9,978 nt of DNA from Pseudomonadota bacterium (GCA_022572335.1 JACZWD010000088.1:1-9978); one strand, 5' to 3'; shown: positions 1 to 6,934, counted from the stretch's first letter. Program-made: numbers and translations. The notes: generated from the sequence alone by a model not told the origin.

Positions 1-24
1 GGGGCCGGGTCGCTGTCCCGCCAA

Positions 25-139
25 CCCGGATATTTCATGACGGCGCTGGCGCATGGAACGCCGCCGGTTGCCCTTCAACGGATGGCGCCGGTGTTCACGC
101 AGGTCCGTTGTGTCCCGTTCCCTTCATGAATTATCCGGG
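25..139. repeat. Nested inverted repeats beyond the operon end
   Basis: The bases at 25-40 (CCCGGATATTTCATGA) and the reverse complement of 124-139 (CCCGGATAATTCATGA) match at 15 of 16 positions, giving long arms 83 bases apart. Inside them is a second perfect inverted pair, CAACGGA at 76-82 and TCCGTTG at 104-110. The core octamer CCCGGATA occurs again at 159-166. There it forms a perfect 8-base dyad with 132-139 around the stop codon of the neighbouring dehydrogenase gene. The block could be a transcript-end structure, a small non-autonomous repeat element (flanking CAA at 22-24 and 140-142 is too short to prove target duplication), or an operator pair. No gene is supported within 1-148. 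Confidence 0.5.
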
Positions 140-148
140 CAAATTTCC

Positions 149-928
149 TCAGAACGTCCCCGGATAGGCGCCGCCGTCGATAAGCAGGTTCTGCCCGGTG
201 ATGTAGGCCGCCTGGGCGCTGCACAGGTAGGCGCAGGCGTCGCCGAACTCGGCCGGGTCGCCGATGCGCCCCGCCGGGGTGGCCGCCATGCGCTCGGCGA
301 GCATGTCGGCGGCGGGCCGCCCCGCCCGCTTCGCCCCCGCCTCCACGTTGGCATGAAAGCGATCGGTGTCGAAGGCGCCGGGCAGCAGGTTGTTGATGGT
401 CACGTTCTGGCGCACGGTCTTGCGGGCGAGGCCGGCGATGAAGCCGGTGAGCCCCGCGCGCGCCCCGTTGGACAGGCCGAGGATTTCGATGGGCGCCTTG
501 ACCGCGCTCGAGGTGATGTTGACGACGCGCCCGAAACGCCGCCCGATCATGCCGTCCACCGTGGCCTTGATGAGGAAGATGGCGCTCAGCATGTTGGCGT
601 CCAGGGCGGCGATCCAGTCGTCCCGGTCCCAGTCGCGGAAGTCGCCGGGCGGCGGGCCGCCGGCGTTGTTGATCAGGATGTCGGGGTCGGGGAGGGCGGC
701 CAGCGCGGCGCCGCGCCCGTCCTCGGTGGTGATGTCGGCGGCCACCGTCTGCACCGGCGCGCCGGTGGCGGCGCGGATGTCTTCGGCCGTCGCTTCCAGT
801 GGCCCGGGCGTGCGGGCGACGATGGTCACCGCCACCCCCTCGCGCGCCAGGGACATGGCGCAGGCCCTGCCCAGACCCTTGCTGGCGGCGCACACCAGCG
901 CCGTCTTTCCGGTGATCCCCAAATCCAT
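149..928 (-). CDS. Atypical short-chain dehydrogenase/reductase (SDR)
   Basis: This 259-residue protein has the length and Rossmann-fold order of classical SDR enzymes, which reduce or oxidise carbonyl/hydroxyl groups with NAD(P)(H) in the cytoplasm. Visible landmarks are a degenerate glycine-rich cofactor loop (CAASKGLG, residues 13-20, in place of TGxxxGxG), NNAG at 87-90, the ITSS segment carrying the active-site Ser at 138-141, and a C-terminal ITGQNLLIDGG segment. The expected YxxxK is replaced by SNGAR at 153-157, so both the catalytic Tyr and Lys are absent. This fits a BKR-like SDR subgroup known to have an imperfect cofactor motif and tetrad; the substrate is unknown. The ATG start has an AGGGAGA Shine-Dalgarno site six bases upstream. 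The gene begins 16 bases after hda and is probably the last gene of that operon. Confidence 0.85.
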   Translation of the reverse strand: MDLGITGKTALVCAASKGLGRACAMSLAREGVAVTIVARTPGPLEATAEDIRAATGAPVQTVAADITTEDGRGAALAALPDPDILINNAGGPPPGDFRDWDRDDWIAALDANMLSAIFLIKATVDGMIGRRFGRVVNITSSAVKAPIEILGLSNGARAGLTGFIAGLARKTVRQNVTINNLLPGAFDTDRFHANVEAGAKRAGRPAADMLAERMAATPAGRIGDPAEFGDACAYLCSAQAAYITGQNLLIDGGAYPGTF

Positions 929-944
929 GAGCGGTCTCCCTAGT

Positions 945-1628
945 CTAAGAACTCATTTCCTCCATCACGCCCCTGACCAGGGGCACCGTGATGTTGCGGC
1001 GTTCGGCCAGGGCGGCGCGGTCGACGGCGGCGACCAGGGTCCGCGCCGTCTCGAACGAGCGTTCCATGCGCGTCAGCATGAACGACACCACGTCCGCGTC
1101 CACCCGCAACTGGCGGTCGGCGAACAGCTTGACGATCACCGCGGTGATCAAGGGGTCGTCGGGCGGCCCGATGCCGACGGCGGCGGCGGCCTTCAGGCGC
1201 GATCGCAGATCGGCCAGGCGCACCGGCCAGCGCGCCGGCGGGCGGCGCGCCGTCAGCATCATGTGGCGGCCCGTTTCCTGGACCGTGTTGTACAGGTGCA
1301 GGAGCGCCTCCTCCAGGTCTCCGCCGAGAAAGGCCTCCGCGTCCTCCAGCACGCACGCCCTGGCCCCGGCCAGCAGGTGCCGCGGCTCGGCGCCGCCCAG
1401 CGCGTCGGTGCTGATCGCCCGCGCCCCGCTTGCCGCCATGAACACCTGGGCCAGATGCGTCTTGCCGCAGCCGGCGGGACCGTGGATGGCCAACAGGGGC
1501 CCCGGCCAGTCGGGCCAGCGGTCGAGCCAGGCGACGGCGCCGGCGTTGCCCGGGGCGACAAGGAAGTCCTCGCCCGACAATGCGGGGCGGTGATCGAAGT
1601 CGAGGGGCAGTTGCGCGCCGGGGCTCAA
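945..1628 (-). CDS. hda: DnaA-related regulatory protein Hda (HdaA)
   Basis: This 227-residue protein is an AAA+ ATPase of the DnaA family that lacks DnaA's DNA-binding domain. Hda binds the DNA polymerase sliding clamp and stimulates ATP hydrolysis by DnaA, preventing re-initiation of replication. The N-terminus has the clamp-binding motif QLPLDF at residues 6-11. It is followed by Walker A GPAGCGKT (50-57), an acidic Walker B-like strand (VLEDAEAF), a sensor 1-like MLTARRP, an arginine-finger region DLRSRLKAA, and a sensor 2-like RSFETARTL. Length and architecture are normal for the alphaproteobacterial form. The start is TTG, overlapping the TGA of the upstream permease gene as TTGA, which suggests translational coupling. 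An ATG start would remove the clamp motif. Location beside the AI-2E permease is a familiar alphaproteobacterial arrangement. Confidence 0.88.
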   Translation of the reverse strand: MSPGAQLPLDFDHRPALSGEDFLVAPGNAGAVAWLDRWPDWPGPLLAIHGPAGCGKTHLAQVFMAASGARAISTDALGGAEPRHLLAGARACVLEDAEAFLGGDLEEALLHLYNTVQETGRHMMLTARRPPARWPVRLADLRSRLKAAAAVGIGPPDDPLITAVIVKLFADRQLRVDADVVSFMLTRMERSFETARTLVAAVDRAALAERRNITVPLVRGVMEEMSS

Positions 1629-2722
1629 GGGCCGCCGCCCTGATACAGATCGCTGTCCCTATAGCGGGCGATGGCGAAGCGGACCAGGACGCCGATCACC
1701 GCCGCCGCCGGGACGGCCAGCAGGACGCCGGTGAAACCGAAGAGCGCGCCGCCGGCGAGCAGGGCGAACATGATCCAAACCGGGTGCAGCCCCACCCGGT
1801 CTCCGACCAGCCTCGGGGTGAGCACGTAGCTCTCGGCCGTCTGCCCCGCCAGGAACACCGCCGCCACGCCGAGGATCGGCGCCCACTGGTCGAAGTGGGC
1901 GTAGGCGATGGCGAGGCCGACGATCAGCCCCACCGACGCGCCGATGTAGGGGATAAAGGAGATCAGGCCGGCGCCGATCCCGACCAGAAGGCCGAACGGC
2001 AATCCGACCAGGGTCAGGGCCACGGCGTAGTAGGCCGCCAGAACCAGACACACGGTCGCCTGGCCGCGGACGAAGGCGGAGATCGTGCTGTCGATTTTCC
2101 CCACCTGCTCGCGGATGGTGGGCGCCGCCGTCACCGGCAGAAGGGAATCCAGGTGCGCGACGATCCTGTCCCAGTCGCGCAACAGGTAAAACGCGACGAC
2201 GGGCGTGATGATGAGCAGCGACAGAAGCTGAAGGAAGGCGACGCCGCCGCTCCACAGTCCGGCCAGCAAGGCGGTGATCCACTCGATGATCGTACCGGCG
2301 TAGGTTTCCGCGGCGTCCTGGAGGCGCTGCATGTCTTCCGGCTTGAGGTCGGCGCGGAGCCGCTTCACATAGGGTTCGGCATAGGCGCGCAGGCCCTCGA
2401 TAAAATCGGGAATCTGCGAAACAAGCCCGACGATTTGCGCCTGAAGCAGGGGAAACAGAAGCACCAGCCCGCCGCCGACGACGACGAAGAAGCCGGCGAT
2501 GATCAGGCACGTGGCGAGGGTCCGCGAACAGCCCCACGTCTCCAGCCTGTCGGCCACCGGATCGACGAAGTAGGCAATCGCCACGCCGACGACGAAGGGC
2601 AACAGAATACCGCTCAACAGGTGAAGCAGCAGGGCGAGGGCCGCGAAACCGGCCGTCCACAGTGCGACGCGCGTTCCCCGGGTCAATCCCGTTTCTCCAT
2701 GGCGGCGGCGCGGCGGCTCCAT
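1625..2722 (-). CDS. AI-2E family transporter (PerM/TqsA-like permease)
   Basis: This 365-residue protein is an inner-membrane permease of the AI-2E exporter (UPF0118) family. Hydrophobic helices lie near residues 19-54 and 70-97, then 150-180, and a cluster runs from 222 to 350. The soluble, charged stretch at roughly 100-150 is typical of the family. Family landmarks are SFIPYIGA (255-262), LTPRLVGDRVGLHP (301-314) and GVLLAVPAAA (332-341). The substrate cannot be told from sequence; family members have been linked to autoinducer-2 export or sodium/proton antiport. The ATG at 2722 would overlap the upstream gene by 40 bases and adds an Arg-rich start lacking a clear Shine-Dalgarno. A TTG at 2686, overlapping the upstream stop as TTGA and preceded by GGAG, is an attractive alternative start that gives 353 residues. 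Confidence 0.87.
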   Translation of the reverse strand: MEPPRRRHGETGLTRGTRVALWTAGFAALALLLHLLSGILLPFVVGVAIAYFVDPVADRLETWGCSRTLATCLIIAGFFVVVGGGLVLLFPLLQAQIVGLVSQIPDFIEGLRAYAEPYVKRLRADLKPEDMQRLQDAAETYAGTIIEWITALLAGLWSGGVAFLQLLSLLIITPVVAFYLLRDWDRIVAHLDSLLPVTAAPTIREQVGKIDSTISAFVRGQATVCLVLAAYYAVALTLVGLPFGLLVGIGAGLISFIPYIGASVGLIVGLAIAYAHFDQWAPILGVAAVFLAGQTAESYVLTPRLVGDRVGLHPVWIMFALLAGGALFGFTGVLLAVPAAAVIGVLVRFAIARYRDSDLYQGGGP

Positions 2723-3240
2723 GTCACCACGTAGGCGCCGCCCGAAAGCAGGGTGGTCACGGTCACCGCGTAGACCAGGACCTCGACCACGCCCTCGGCC
2801 ACGCCATCGCCCGCGATCGCATATCCGTGGACGCCCAGGACGGCGGCGGCAAGCACGATCTGGGTCACCGTGTTGACCTTGCTGACCATCAGCGGCTGCA
2901 TGGTCAGCGACTGGGTCAGGGTCTGGAACAAAAGCGCGCCGCCGACGATGAGTGCGTCGCGAAACACCACCATGATGACCAGCCAGGTTTCCAGATACCC
3001 TTCGTTGCCGAGCGCCAGGTAGACGCTGACCAGAAGCACTTTATCCGCGATGGGGTCGAGGTATCGGCCGAACTCGGTCTCGGCGTCGAAACGCTTGGCG
3101 ATGAACCCGTCCACGGCGTCGCTGACGCCGGCGGCGACAAACACCCAGAAGGCGACGAGGAGCTGCTCGCTCAAGACCAGCCACACGGCCACCGGCACGG
3201 CCAGCAGGCGTCCAAGCGAGATGACGTTGGGAAGATTCAC
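2683..3240 (-). CDS. CDP-alcohol phosphatidyltransferase (PgsA-like)
   Basis: This 185-residue integral membrane enzyme belongs to the CDP-alcohol phosphatidyltransferase family, which joins a CDP-linked lipid to an alcohol with release of CMP. The family signature D-x2-D-G-x2-A-x9-G-x3-D-x3-D is complete, with D41, D44, G45, A48, G58, D62 and D66. Lys49 stands where Arg is more usual, but Arg50 follows. The start NLPNVISLGRLLAVP is typical of PgsA-type phosphatidylglycerophosphate synthases, and several transmembrane helices follow (about 12-38, 67-78, 82-105, 120-137, 150-172). PgsA-like is the best guess, although many alphaproteobacteria carry a second, canonical pgsA elsewhere, so the alcohol substrate is open. 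The GTG start lies 15 bases after the DUF2066 gene; its Shine-Dalgarno is weak, which suggests coupling to the upstream gene. Confidence 0.87.
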   Translation of the reverse strand: MNLPNVISLGRLLAVPVAVWLVLSEQLLVAFWVFVAAGVSDAVDGFIAKRFDAETEFGRYLDPIADKVLLVSVYLALGNEGYLETWLVIMVVFRDALIVGGALLFQTLTQSLTMQPLMVSKVNTVTQIVLAAAVLGVHGYAIAGDGVAEGVVEVLVYAVTVTTLLSGGAYVVTWSRRAAAMEKRD

Positions 3241-3255
3241 CGGCCCACGGCTGCG

Positions 3256-4410
3256 CTACGGCCGCGCTCTCGCCGTCGAGGACGCCGGCCTGAAGCCCAA
3301 AATCCATTCGTCGTCCTCCCTCGACAAAGTCAGGTCCGCCTGCTCCAGGGCCAGGGTCAACTGGTCGGATTCCCCGATGTAATGCAGGTTGACCCGCACC
3401 GCGGCGCGGGACAGAAGCGCCAGGTCGGCACGGCGGATCACGGCCACGCCGGCGAGCCGCTTGCGCACCACCAGCCAGTCGCCGAGACTCCTGATCCGCA
3501 CGGTCACCGCCAGGACCGCCGGCCGCCCGAACTGCAACAGGTTGTCCCGCTTCCAGTCGTCCTCCACCTGCTGGGCCAACGCGGCCGCCGCCCGTCGCAA
3601 CAAATCGTCGCGACTTTCGTCCCCGTCGGCGGCGAAGGTGCGGACCACGGTGTGTTTCTGGAGCGCCGTGCCGTAACGGGTGACGTGGACCTCCAGGTCG
3701 GGCAGCCCGCGCCGGGTGTCCAGGCGCAGGATGCCGTGGGCGACCAGGGTGTCGCCGGCGCGGTACTTGGCGGCGATGGCGGTCAGGCGCTGGGCGTCCC
3801 CCTCGACGGCCTGCTCGGCCCCGATGGCGGCGATGTCCGACAGGTCCCCCAGGGGCAGCACCAGCGGCACCAGGCCGTCCACGGTCGGGCGCGCCGCCCA
3901 TGCATCGCGCCACGGGTTGGGGTCGTCCCACAACAACAGCACCCCCGCCGCCTGGTACACGGGCAGGACCAGGAGCGGCTTGCTGGTGGTCTCGGCGAAG
4001 GGCAGGGCATGGCCGATGAGAAGCCGGCGCACGTCATCCGCCTTGAAACGGAAATTCAGGGTGGCGAGATAGCGCACGGCGGACGCCTTCTCTTCGGCGA
4101 TCGAGAAATCCTTGACGTAGGCCGTGATCTCGTCGCGGCTGAAGTCCGGCAGCCGGTCGCGGTCGGCGAGCAGGGTGAGGCGCTCGAGCAGGCGCCGGAA
4201 GGCGCGCCGCTCGCCGTCGATCAGCGCCTCCCCGCGCGCCGCCGCCGCCGTCTCCGCGGTCACGTCCACGTCCACCCCCATGACCTCGAAAACGTCGATC
4301 GCCTGCGCCCGGGCGGCATCGGTCACGGCCCCGGCGCCAACCAGCACACCGGCGACGACCGCAAAAAGGGGCGCCTTGCACAGGGCGAAAAGCGAGCCGC
4401 GATCGATCAT
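3256..4410 (-). CDS. DUF2066 domain-containing exported protein
   Basis: This 384-residue protein opens with a clear Sec-type signal peptide: a positively charged N-terminus, a hydrophobic stretch at residues 13-29, and a DAARAQA cleavage region ending near residue 37. The mature part should therefore be periplasmic. The remainder resembles DUF2066 proteins, with an early segment in which Ala/Arg-rich helices precede RRAFRRLLERL, and a later strand-rich half containing LVLPVYQ. I know of no assigned reaction. The reading frame stays open upstream as far as 5316, but that stretch is antisense to purM; the ATG at 4410 immediately before the signal peptide is the sensible start. The gene is the first of the minus-strand operon and is divergent from purM, with 81 bases between the two start codons. 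Confidence 0.78.
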   Translation of the reverse strand: MIDRGSLFALCKAPLFAVVAGVLVGAGAVTDAARAQAIDVFEVMGVDVDVTAETAAAARGEALIDGERRAFRRLLERLTLLADRDRLPDFSRDEITAYVKDFSIAEEKASAVRYLATLNFRFKADDVRRLLIGHALPFAETTSKPLLVLPVYQAAGVLLLWDDPNPWRDAWAARPTVDGLVPLVLPLGDLSDIAAIGAEQAVEGDAQRLTAIAAKYRAGDTLVAHGILRLDTRRGLPDLEVHVTRYGTALQKHTVVRTFAADGDESRDDLLRRAAAALAQQVEDDWKRDNLLQFGRPAVLAVTVRIRSLGDWLVVRKRLAGVAVIRRADLALLSRAAVRVNLHYIGESDQLTLALEQADLTLSREDDEWILGFRPASSTARARP

Positions 4411-4437
4411 TGCAAACCGTCCCGGATACAGTATCTT
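4410..4437 (+). promoter_or_regulatory. Possible sigma-70-type promoter for purM
   Basis: TTGCAA at 4410-4415 and TATCTT at 4432-4437 are separated by 16 bases and lie 55-82 bases ahead of the purM start. Each hexamer is a moderate match to -35 and -10 consensus. It overlaps the start codon of the divergent DUF2066 gene. A transcript starting near 4444 would carry the ribosome-binding-site hairpin described next. Confidence 0.35.
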
Positions 4438-4456
4438 CGGCCCTCTCGAAGGGCAG

Positions 4457-4481
4457 TACCCTCTACCATAACAGGAGGGTA
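4457..4481 (+). promoter_or_regulatory. RNA hairpin sequestering the purM Shine-Dalgarno
   Basis: TACCCTC at 4457-4463 is perfectly complementary to GAGGGTA at 4475-4481, extended by a U-G pair, with a nine-base A-rich loop (4465-4473). The 3' arm contains nearly all of AGGAGGG (4473-4479), the only strong Shine-Dalgarno ahead of the GTG at 4492. Just upstream GCCCT (4440-4444) pairs with AGGGC (4450-4454). An alternative GGG/CCC pairing (4451-4453 with 4459-4461) would compete with the sequestering hairpin. This arrangement could control purM translation; regulation itself is inferred. Confidence 0.45.
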
Positions 4482-4491
4482 ATAGCACGTT

Positions 4492-5586
4492 GTGCCGGAG
4501 GAGGAGGGCATTACCAACCGCAAAGGCCTTTCCAACCTCACCTACAAAAAAGCCGGCGTCGACATCGACGCCGCGGCGGCGTTGATCGAGGCCGTAAAGC
4601 CCCTGGCGCGGGCCACCGCGCGCCCCGGCGCCGCCGCCGAGCTCGGCGGCTTCGGCGCCCTGTTCGATCTCAAGGAGGCGGGATACCGGGACCCCATTCT
4701 CGTCGCCGGCACCGATGGTGTCGGCACCAAGCTCATGGTGGCCACCGCCGCCGGCCGGCACGACCGGGTGGGCATCGACCTTGTCGCCATGTGCGTCAAC
4801 GACCTGGTGGTGCAGGGGGCGGAACCCCTGTTCTTCCTCGACTATTATGCCACCGGCAAGCTGGACGTGGAGGCGGGCAAAAGCCTCCTCGCCGGCATCG
4901 CCGAAGGCTGCCGCCGGGCCGGCTGCGCCCTCATCGGCGGCGAGACGGCGGAGATGCCGGGCCTTTACAGGCGCGGGGATTACGACCTGGCCGGCTTCGC
5001 CGTCGGCGCCGTCGAGCGTGATCGCCTGGTCACCGGCGAGACGGTGGCGGCGGGCGACGTGGTCCTCGGGCTGGCGTCCAGCGGGCTCCACGCCAACGGC
5101 TTTTCCCTGGTCCGCCGGGTGGTCGAGGACAGCGGGTTGGACTACGCGGGGCCGGCGCCCTTCGATTCCGGGCGCAGCCTGGCCGACGCCCTTCTGGAGC
5201 CGACCCGGATCTACGTGAAGAGCTGTCTTTCCGCCCTCGGCGCGGGCGGCGTCAGGGCCTTCGCCCACATCACCGGCGGCGGCCTGGCCGGCAACATCCC
5301 GCGCGTCCTGCCCCAAGGCCTGGCGGCGGAGATCGACGCCACGGCGTGGGTCCTGCCGGCGGTGTTCAAATGGCTGGCCGGGGCCGGCGGCATCGCGCCG
5401 GCGGAGATGGGGCGCACCTTCAACTGCGGCATCGGCATGGTGGTGGTCGCCGAGGCGGACCGGGCCGGGGACCTGGAGCGCGTCCTGACGGAGGCGGGCG
5501 AGACCGTGACCCGGGTGGGGCGGATCGTCCGCCGCGGCGGCCCGGCGGTGGTCCTCGGCGGCACGGAGGACGCATGGCGCGCCTGA
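4492..5586 (+). CDS. purM: Phosphoribosylformylglycinamidine cyclo-ligase (AIR synthetase)
   Basis: PurM closes the imidazole ring in de novo purine synthesis, using ATP to turn formylglycinamidine ribonucleotide into aminoimidazole ribonucleotide in the cytoplasm. The 364-residue protein has all the family landmarks: YKKAGVDID (18-26), GTDGVGTK (73-80), VNDLVVQGAEPLFFLDY (102-118), GGETAEMPG (149-157), then SSGLHANGFS, ITGGGLAGNIPR and NCGIGMV further on. Length is slightly above the usual 345 or so because of about ten extra N-terminal residues. The start used is GTG, with AGGAGGG twelve bases upstream, a rather long spacing. A GGAGGAGGAGGG tract within the first codons precedes an in-frame ATT at 4510, a rare but conceivable initiator; no ATG is available nearby. 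The gene overlaps purN by 13 bases. Confidence 0.95.
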   Translation: MPEEEGITNRKGLSNLTYKKAGVDIDAAAALIEAVKPLARATARPGAAAELGGFGALFDLKEAGYRDPILVAGTDGVGTKLMVATAAGRHDRVGIDLVAMCVNDLVVQGAEPLFFLDYYATGKLDVEAGKSLLAGIAEGCRRAGCALIGGETAEMPGLYRRGDYDLAGFAVGAVERDRLVTGETVAAGDVVLGLASSGLHANGFSLVRRVVEDSGLDYAGPAPFDSGRSLADALLEPTRIYVKSCLSALGAGGVRAFAHITGGGLAGNIPRVLPQGLAAEIDATAWVLPAVFKWLAGAGGIAPAEMGRTFNCGIGMVVVAEADRAGDLERVLTEAGETVTRVGRIVRRGGPAVVLGGTEDAWRA

Positions 5587-6227
5587 AGGTCGCCGTCCTC
5601 ATCTCGGGGCGGGGCAGCAACCTGCAGGCCCTGATCGACGCCTGCGCCGACGCCGACTTCCCGGCCGGGATCGTGCTCGTGATCTCGGACGTCCCCGGCG
5701 TGCAGGGGTTGAGCCGCGCCGGGAAGGCGGGCATTCCCGCCGCCGTCGTCGACGGCAAGGACTTCGAGGGCCGCGACCGCTTCGAAGACGCGCTCACCGG
5801 GACGCTTCTCGAGGCCGGGCCGGAGCTCGTCTGCCTGGCCGGCTTCATGCGGGTGCTCGGCGACGGGTTCGTCGGGCGCTGGCGCGGCCGGCTGATCAAC
5901 ATCCACCCCTCGCTGCTGCCGGCCTTCAAGGGCGTGCACGTGCACGAGCGGGTTGTCGAGGCGGGGGTGCGCATTTCCGGCTGCACGGTCCACTTCGTCC
6001 GCCCCGCCGTGGACGACGGCCCGATCATCGTCCAGGCCGCCGTGCCCGTGCATGCGGACGACGACGCCGACGCCCTGGCCGCCCGGGTGCTCAGCCAGGA
6101 ACACCGCATCTATCCGCTGGCGGTGCGGCTCATCGCCGAGGGCCGGGTGCGCGTCGTCGACGAGCACGTGCTCATCGACGGCGCGGCAATACCCGAGGGC
6201 GCGCTGGTGAACCCGGTTGACGGTTGA
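5574..6227 (+). CDS. purN: Phosphoribosylglycinamide formyltransferase (GAR transformylase)
   Basis: PurN transfers a formyl group from 10-formyltetrahydrofolate to glycinamide ribonucleotide, the third step of purine synthesis. The 217-residue protein has normal length. Landmarks are the phosphate-binding SGRGSNLQAL (11-20), the catalytic NIHPSLLPAFKG segment (109-120, with N109 and H111 matching E. coli N106 and H108), and VDDGPIIVQA (146-155) with D147 matching the catalytic Asp144. The ATG at 5574 lies inside the end of purM, and GGAGG four bases upstream marks it; the gene is therefore translationally coupled to purM. The open frame extends upstream as a shadow of purM and was not used. 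The end faces ndk across 63 bases. Confidence 0.96.
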   Translation: MARLKVAVLISGRGSNLQALIDACADADFPAGIVLVISDVPGVQGLSRAGKAGIPAAVVDGKDFEGRDRFEDALTGTLLEAGPELVCLAGFMRVLGDGFVGRWRGRLINIHPSLLPAFKGVHVHERVVEAGVRISGCTVHFVRPAVDDGPIIVQAAVPVHADDDADALAARVLSQEHRIYPLAVRLIAEGRVRVVDEHVLIDGAAIPEGALVNPVDG

Positions 6228-6265
6228 GGGAAGGGCGGGGGCGTCCGCTTGGCGGGGAAGGGGAA

Positions 6266-6286
6266 GCGGCCGAAGGTGCCGGCCGC
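6266..6286. terminator. Candidate bidirectional terminator between purN and ndk
   Basis: GCGGCCG at 6266-6272 and CGGCCGC at 6280-6286 form a perfect seven-base stem with a seven-base loop between two convergent genes. There is no real T-run on either side; on the minus strand the stem is followed by a pyrimidine-rich CTTCCCCTTCCCC stretch. It may act as a weak or factor-assisted terminator for both transcripts. Confidence 0.35.
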
Positions 6287-6290
6287 GCCG

Positions 6291-6713
6291 TCAGCCGACG
6301 ATGTCCCTGTCGCCGAAGAAGAACTTGATTTCCTGGGCCGCGTTTTCCGGCGAATCCGAGCCGTGCACCGAGTTCTCCTGCACGTTGAGGCCGAACTGCT
6401 TGCGGATGGTGCCGTCGGCGGCGTTGGCCGGGTTGGTGGCGCCCATGATCTCGCGATGCAGCGCGACGGCGTTCTCGCCCTCCAGGACCTGCGCCACCAC
6501 CGGCCCGGAACTCATGTATTCGCAAAGATCGCCGTAGAACGACCGTTCGGAGTGGACGGCGTAGAAGGCTTCGGCCTGCTCGCGGGTGAGTCGAAGGCGT
6601 TTCTGGGCGATGATGCGCAGCCCTGCGTCTTCGAACTGGGTGTTGATCCTGCCGGTGATGTTGCGGCCGGTGGCGTCCGGCTTGATGATCGACAAGGTTC
6701 GCTCGACAGCCAT
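6291..6713 (-). CDS. ndk: Nucleoside diphosphate kinase
   Basis: Ndk moves the gamma-phosphate of ATP to other nucleoside diphosphates through a phosphohistidine intermediate and balances cellular NTP and dNTP pools. The 140-residue protein is full length for the bacterial enzyme. Visible are ERTLSIIKPDA with the substrate-contacting Lys11, FYGDLCEYMSSGPV (59-72), the GATNPANAADGTIRKQFG stretch (91-108), and NSVHGSDS (114-121) with the catalytic His117. The ATG start is preceded by an AGGGGAA-like Shine-Dalgarno about ten bases upstream. The gene is convergent with purN. Its likely promoter lies far upstream at 6881-6909, giving a leader of about 160 bases rich in hairpins. Confidence 0.97.
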   Translation of the reverse strand: MAVERTLSIIKPDATGRNITGRINTQFEDAGLRIIAQKRLRLTREQAEAFYAVHSERSFYGDLCEYMSSGPVVAQVLEGENAVALHREIMGATNPANAADGTIRKQFGLNVQENSVHGSDSPENAAQEIKFFFGDRDIVG

Positions 6714-6771
6714 GCCCCCAAATTCCCCTGATGCGATGATCGGAAATGATCCGACGGAATGACCCGTCCGA

Positions 6772-6867
6772 CCCCCCGGCCGCCGGGCGCAATTTCCGCT
6801 CCCGGGGGTCGCGGGGGCGTCCCCCGCATACGGTGTCGGGGGGACACCCCCCGGTGGCCCCCCGGGG
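6772..6867. repeat. Cluster of G/C-run hairpins in the ndk leader
   Basis: Alternating runs of five or six G or C occur here. GCGGGGG (6811-6817) pairs perfectly with CCCCCGC (6821-6827) around a three-base loop. CGGGGGG (6837-6843) pairs with CCCCCCG (6847-6853) around ACA. GTGTC (6833-6837) alternatively pairs with GACAC (6843-6847). Further C-runs lie at 6772-6777 and 6858-6863. Both strands carry four G-runs, so G-quadruplexes are also conceivable. The block may be a dispersed intergenic repeat of this genome or a leader element of ndk; no coding function is seen. Confidence 0.5.
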
Positions 6868-6880
6868 CCGAGGTCGGCGC

Positions 6881-6909
6881 GTTATAGACGCATCCCCGCC
6901 CGCTGGCAA
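6881..6909 (-). promoter_or_regulatory. Sigma-70-type promoter, probably for ndk
   Basis: On the minus strand TTGCCA (6904-6909) and TATAAC (6881-6886) are separated by exactly 17 bases, a good match to the housekeeping consensus (four of six and five of six). It points towards ndk, and transcription would start near 6875, leaving a leader of roughly 160 bases that runs through the G/C-run hairpins. Confidence 0.55.
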
Positions 6910-6934
6910 CCCAATCGTCGCGGGGCCGGGGCCG

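Noticed and set aside
1..129. Open frames at the left edge: a plus-strand frame ending at TGA 127-129, and minus-strand ATGs at 38 and 54 (the first beginning MKYPGWRDSDPAP).
   Set aside because: They conflict with each other, have no Shine-Dalgarno site, show only 71-75% G/C at third positions, and run through the inverted repeats. One could be a neighbouring gene cut by the edge, but none is supported.
22..142. CAA at both outer edges of the long inverted repeat as a target-site duplication.
   Set aside because: Three bases occur by chance too often; not evidence of transposition.
1580..4482. Long plus-strand open frames antisense to the operon (384 and 606 codons).
   Set aside because: They are rich in Arg, Gly, His and Gln and lack any domain motif, as expected for shadow frames of GC-rich genes on the other strand.
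4411..5316. Extension of the DUF2066 frame far upstream, antisense to purM.
   Set aside because: The signal peptide immediately after the ATG at 4410 marks the real start, and the extension lies across a certain gene.
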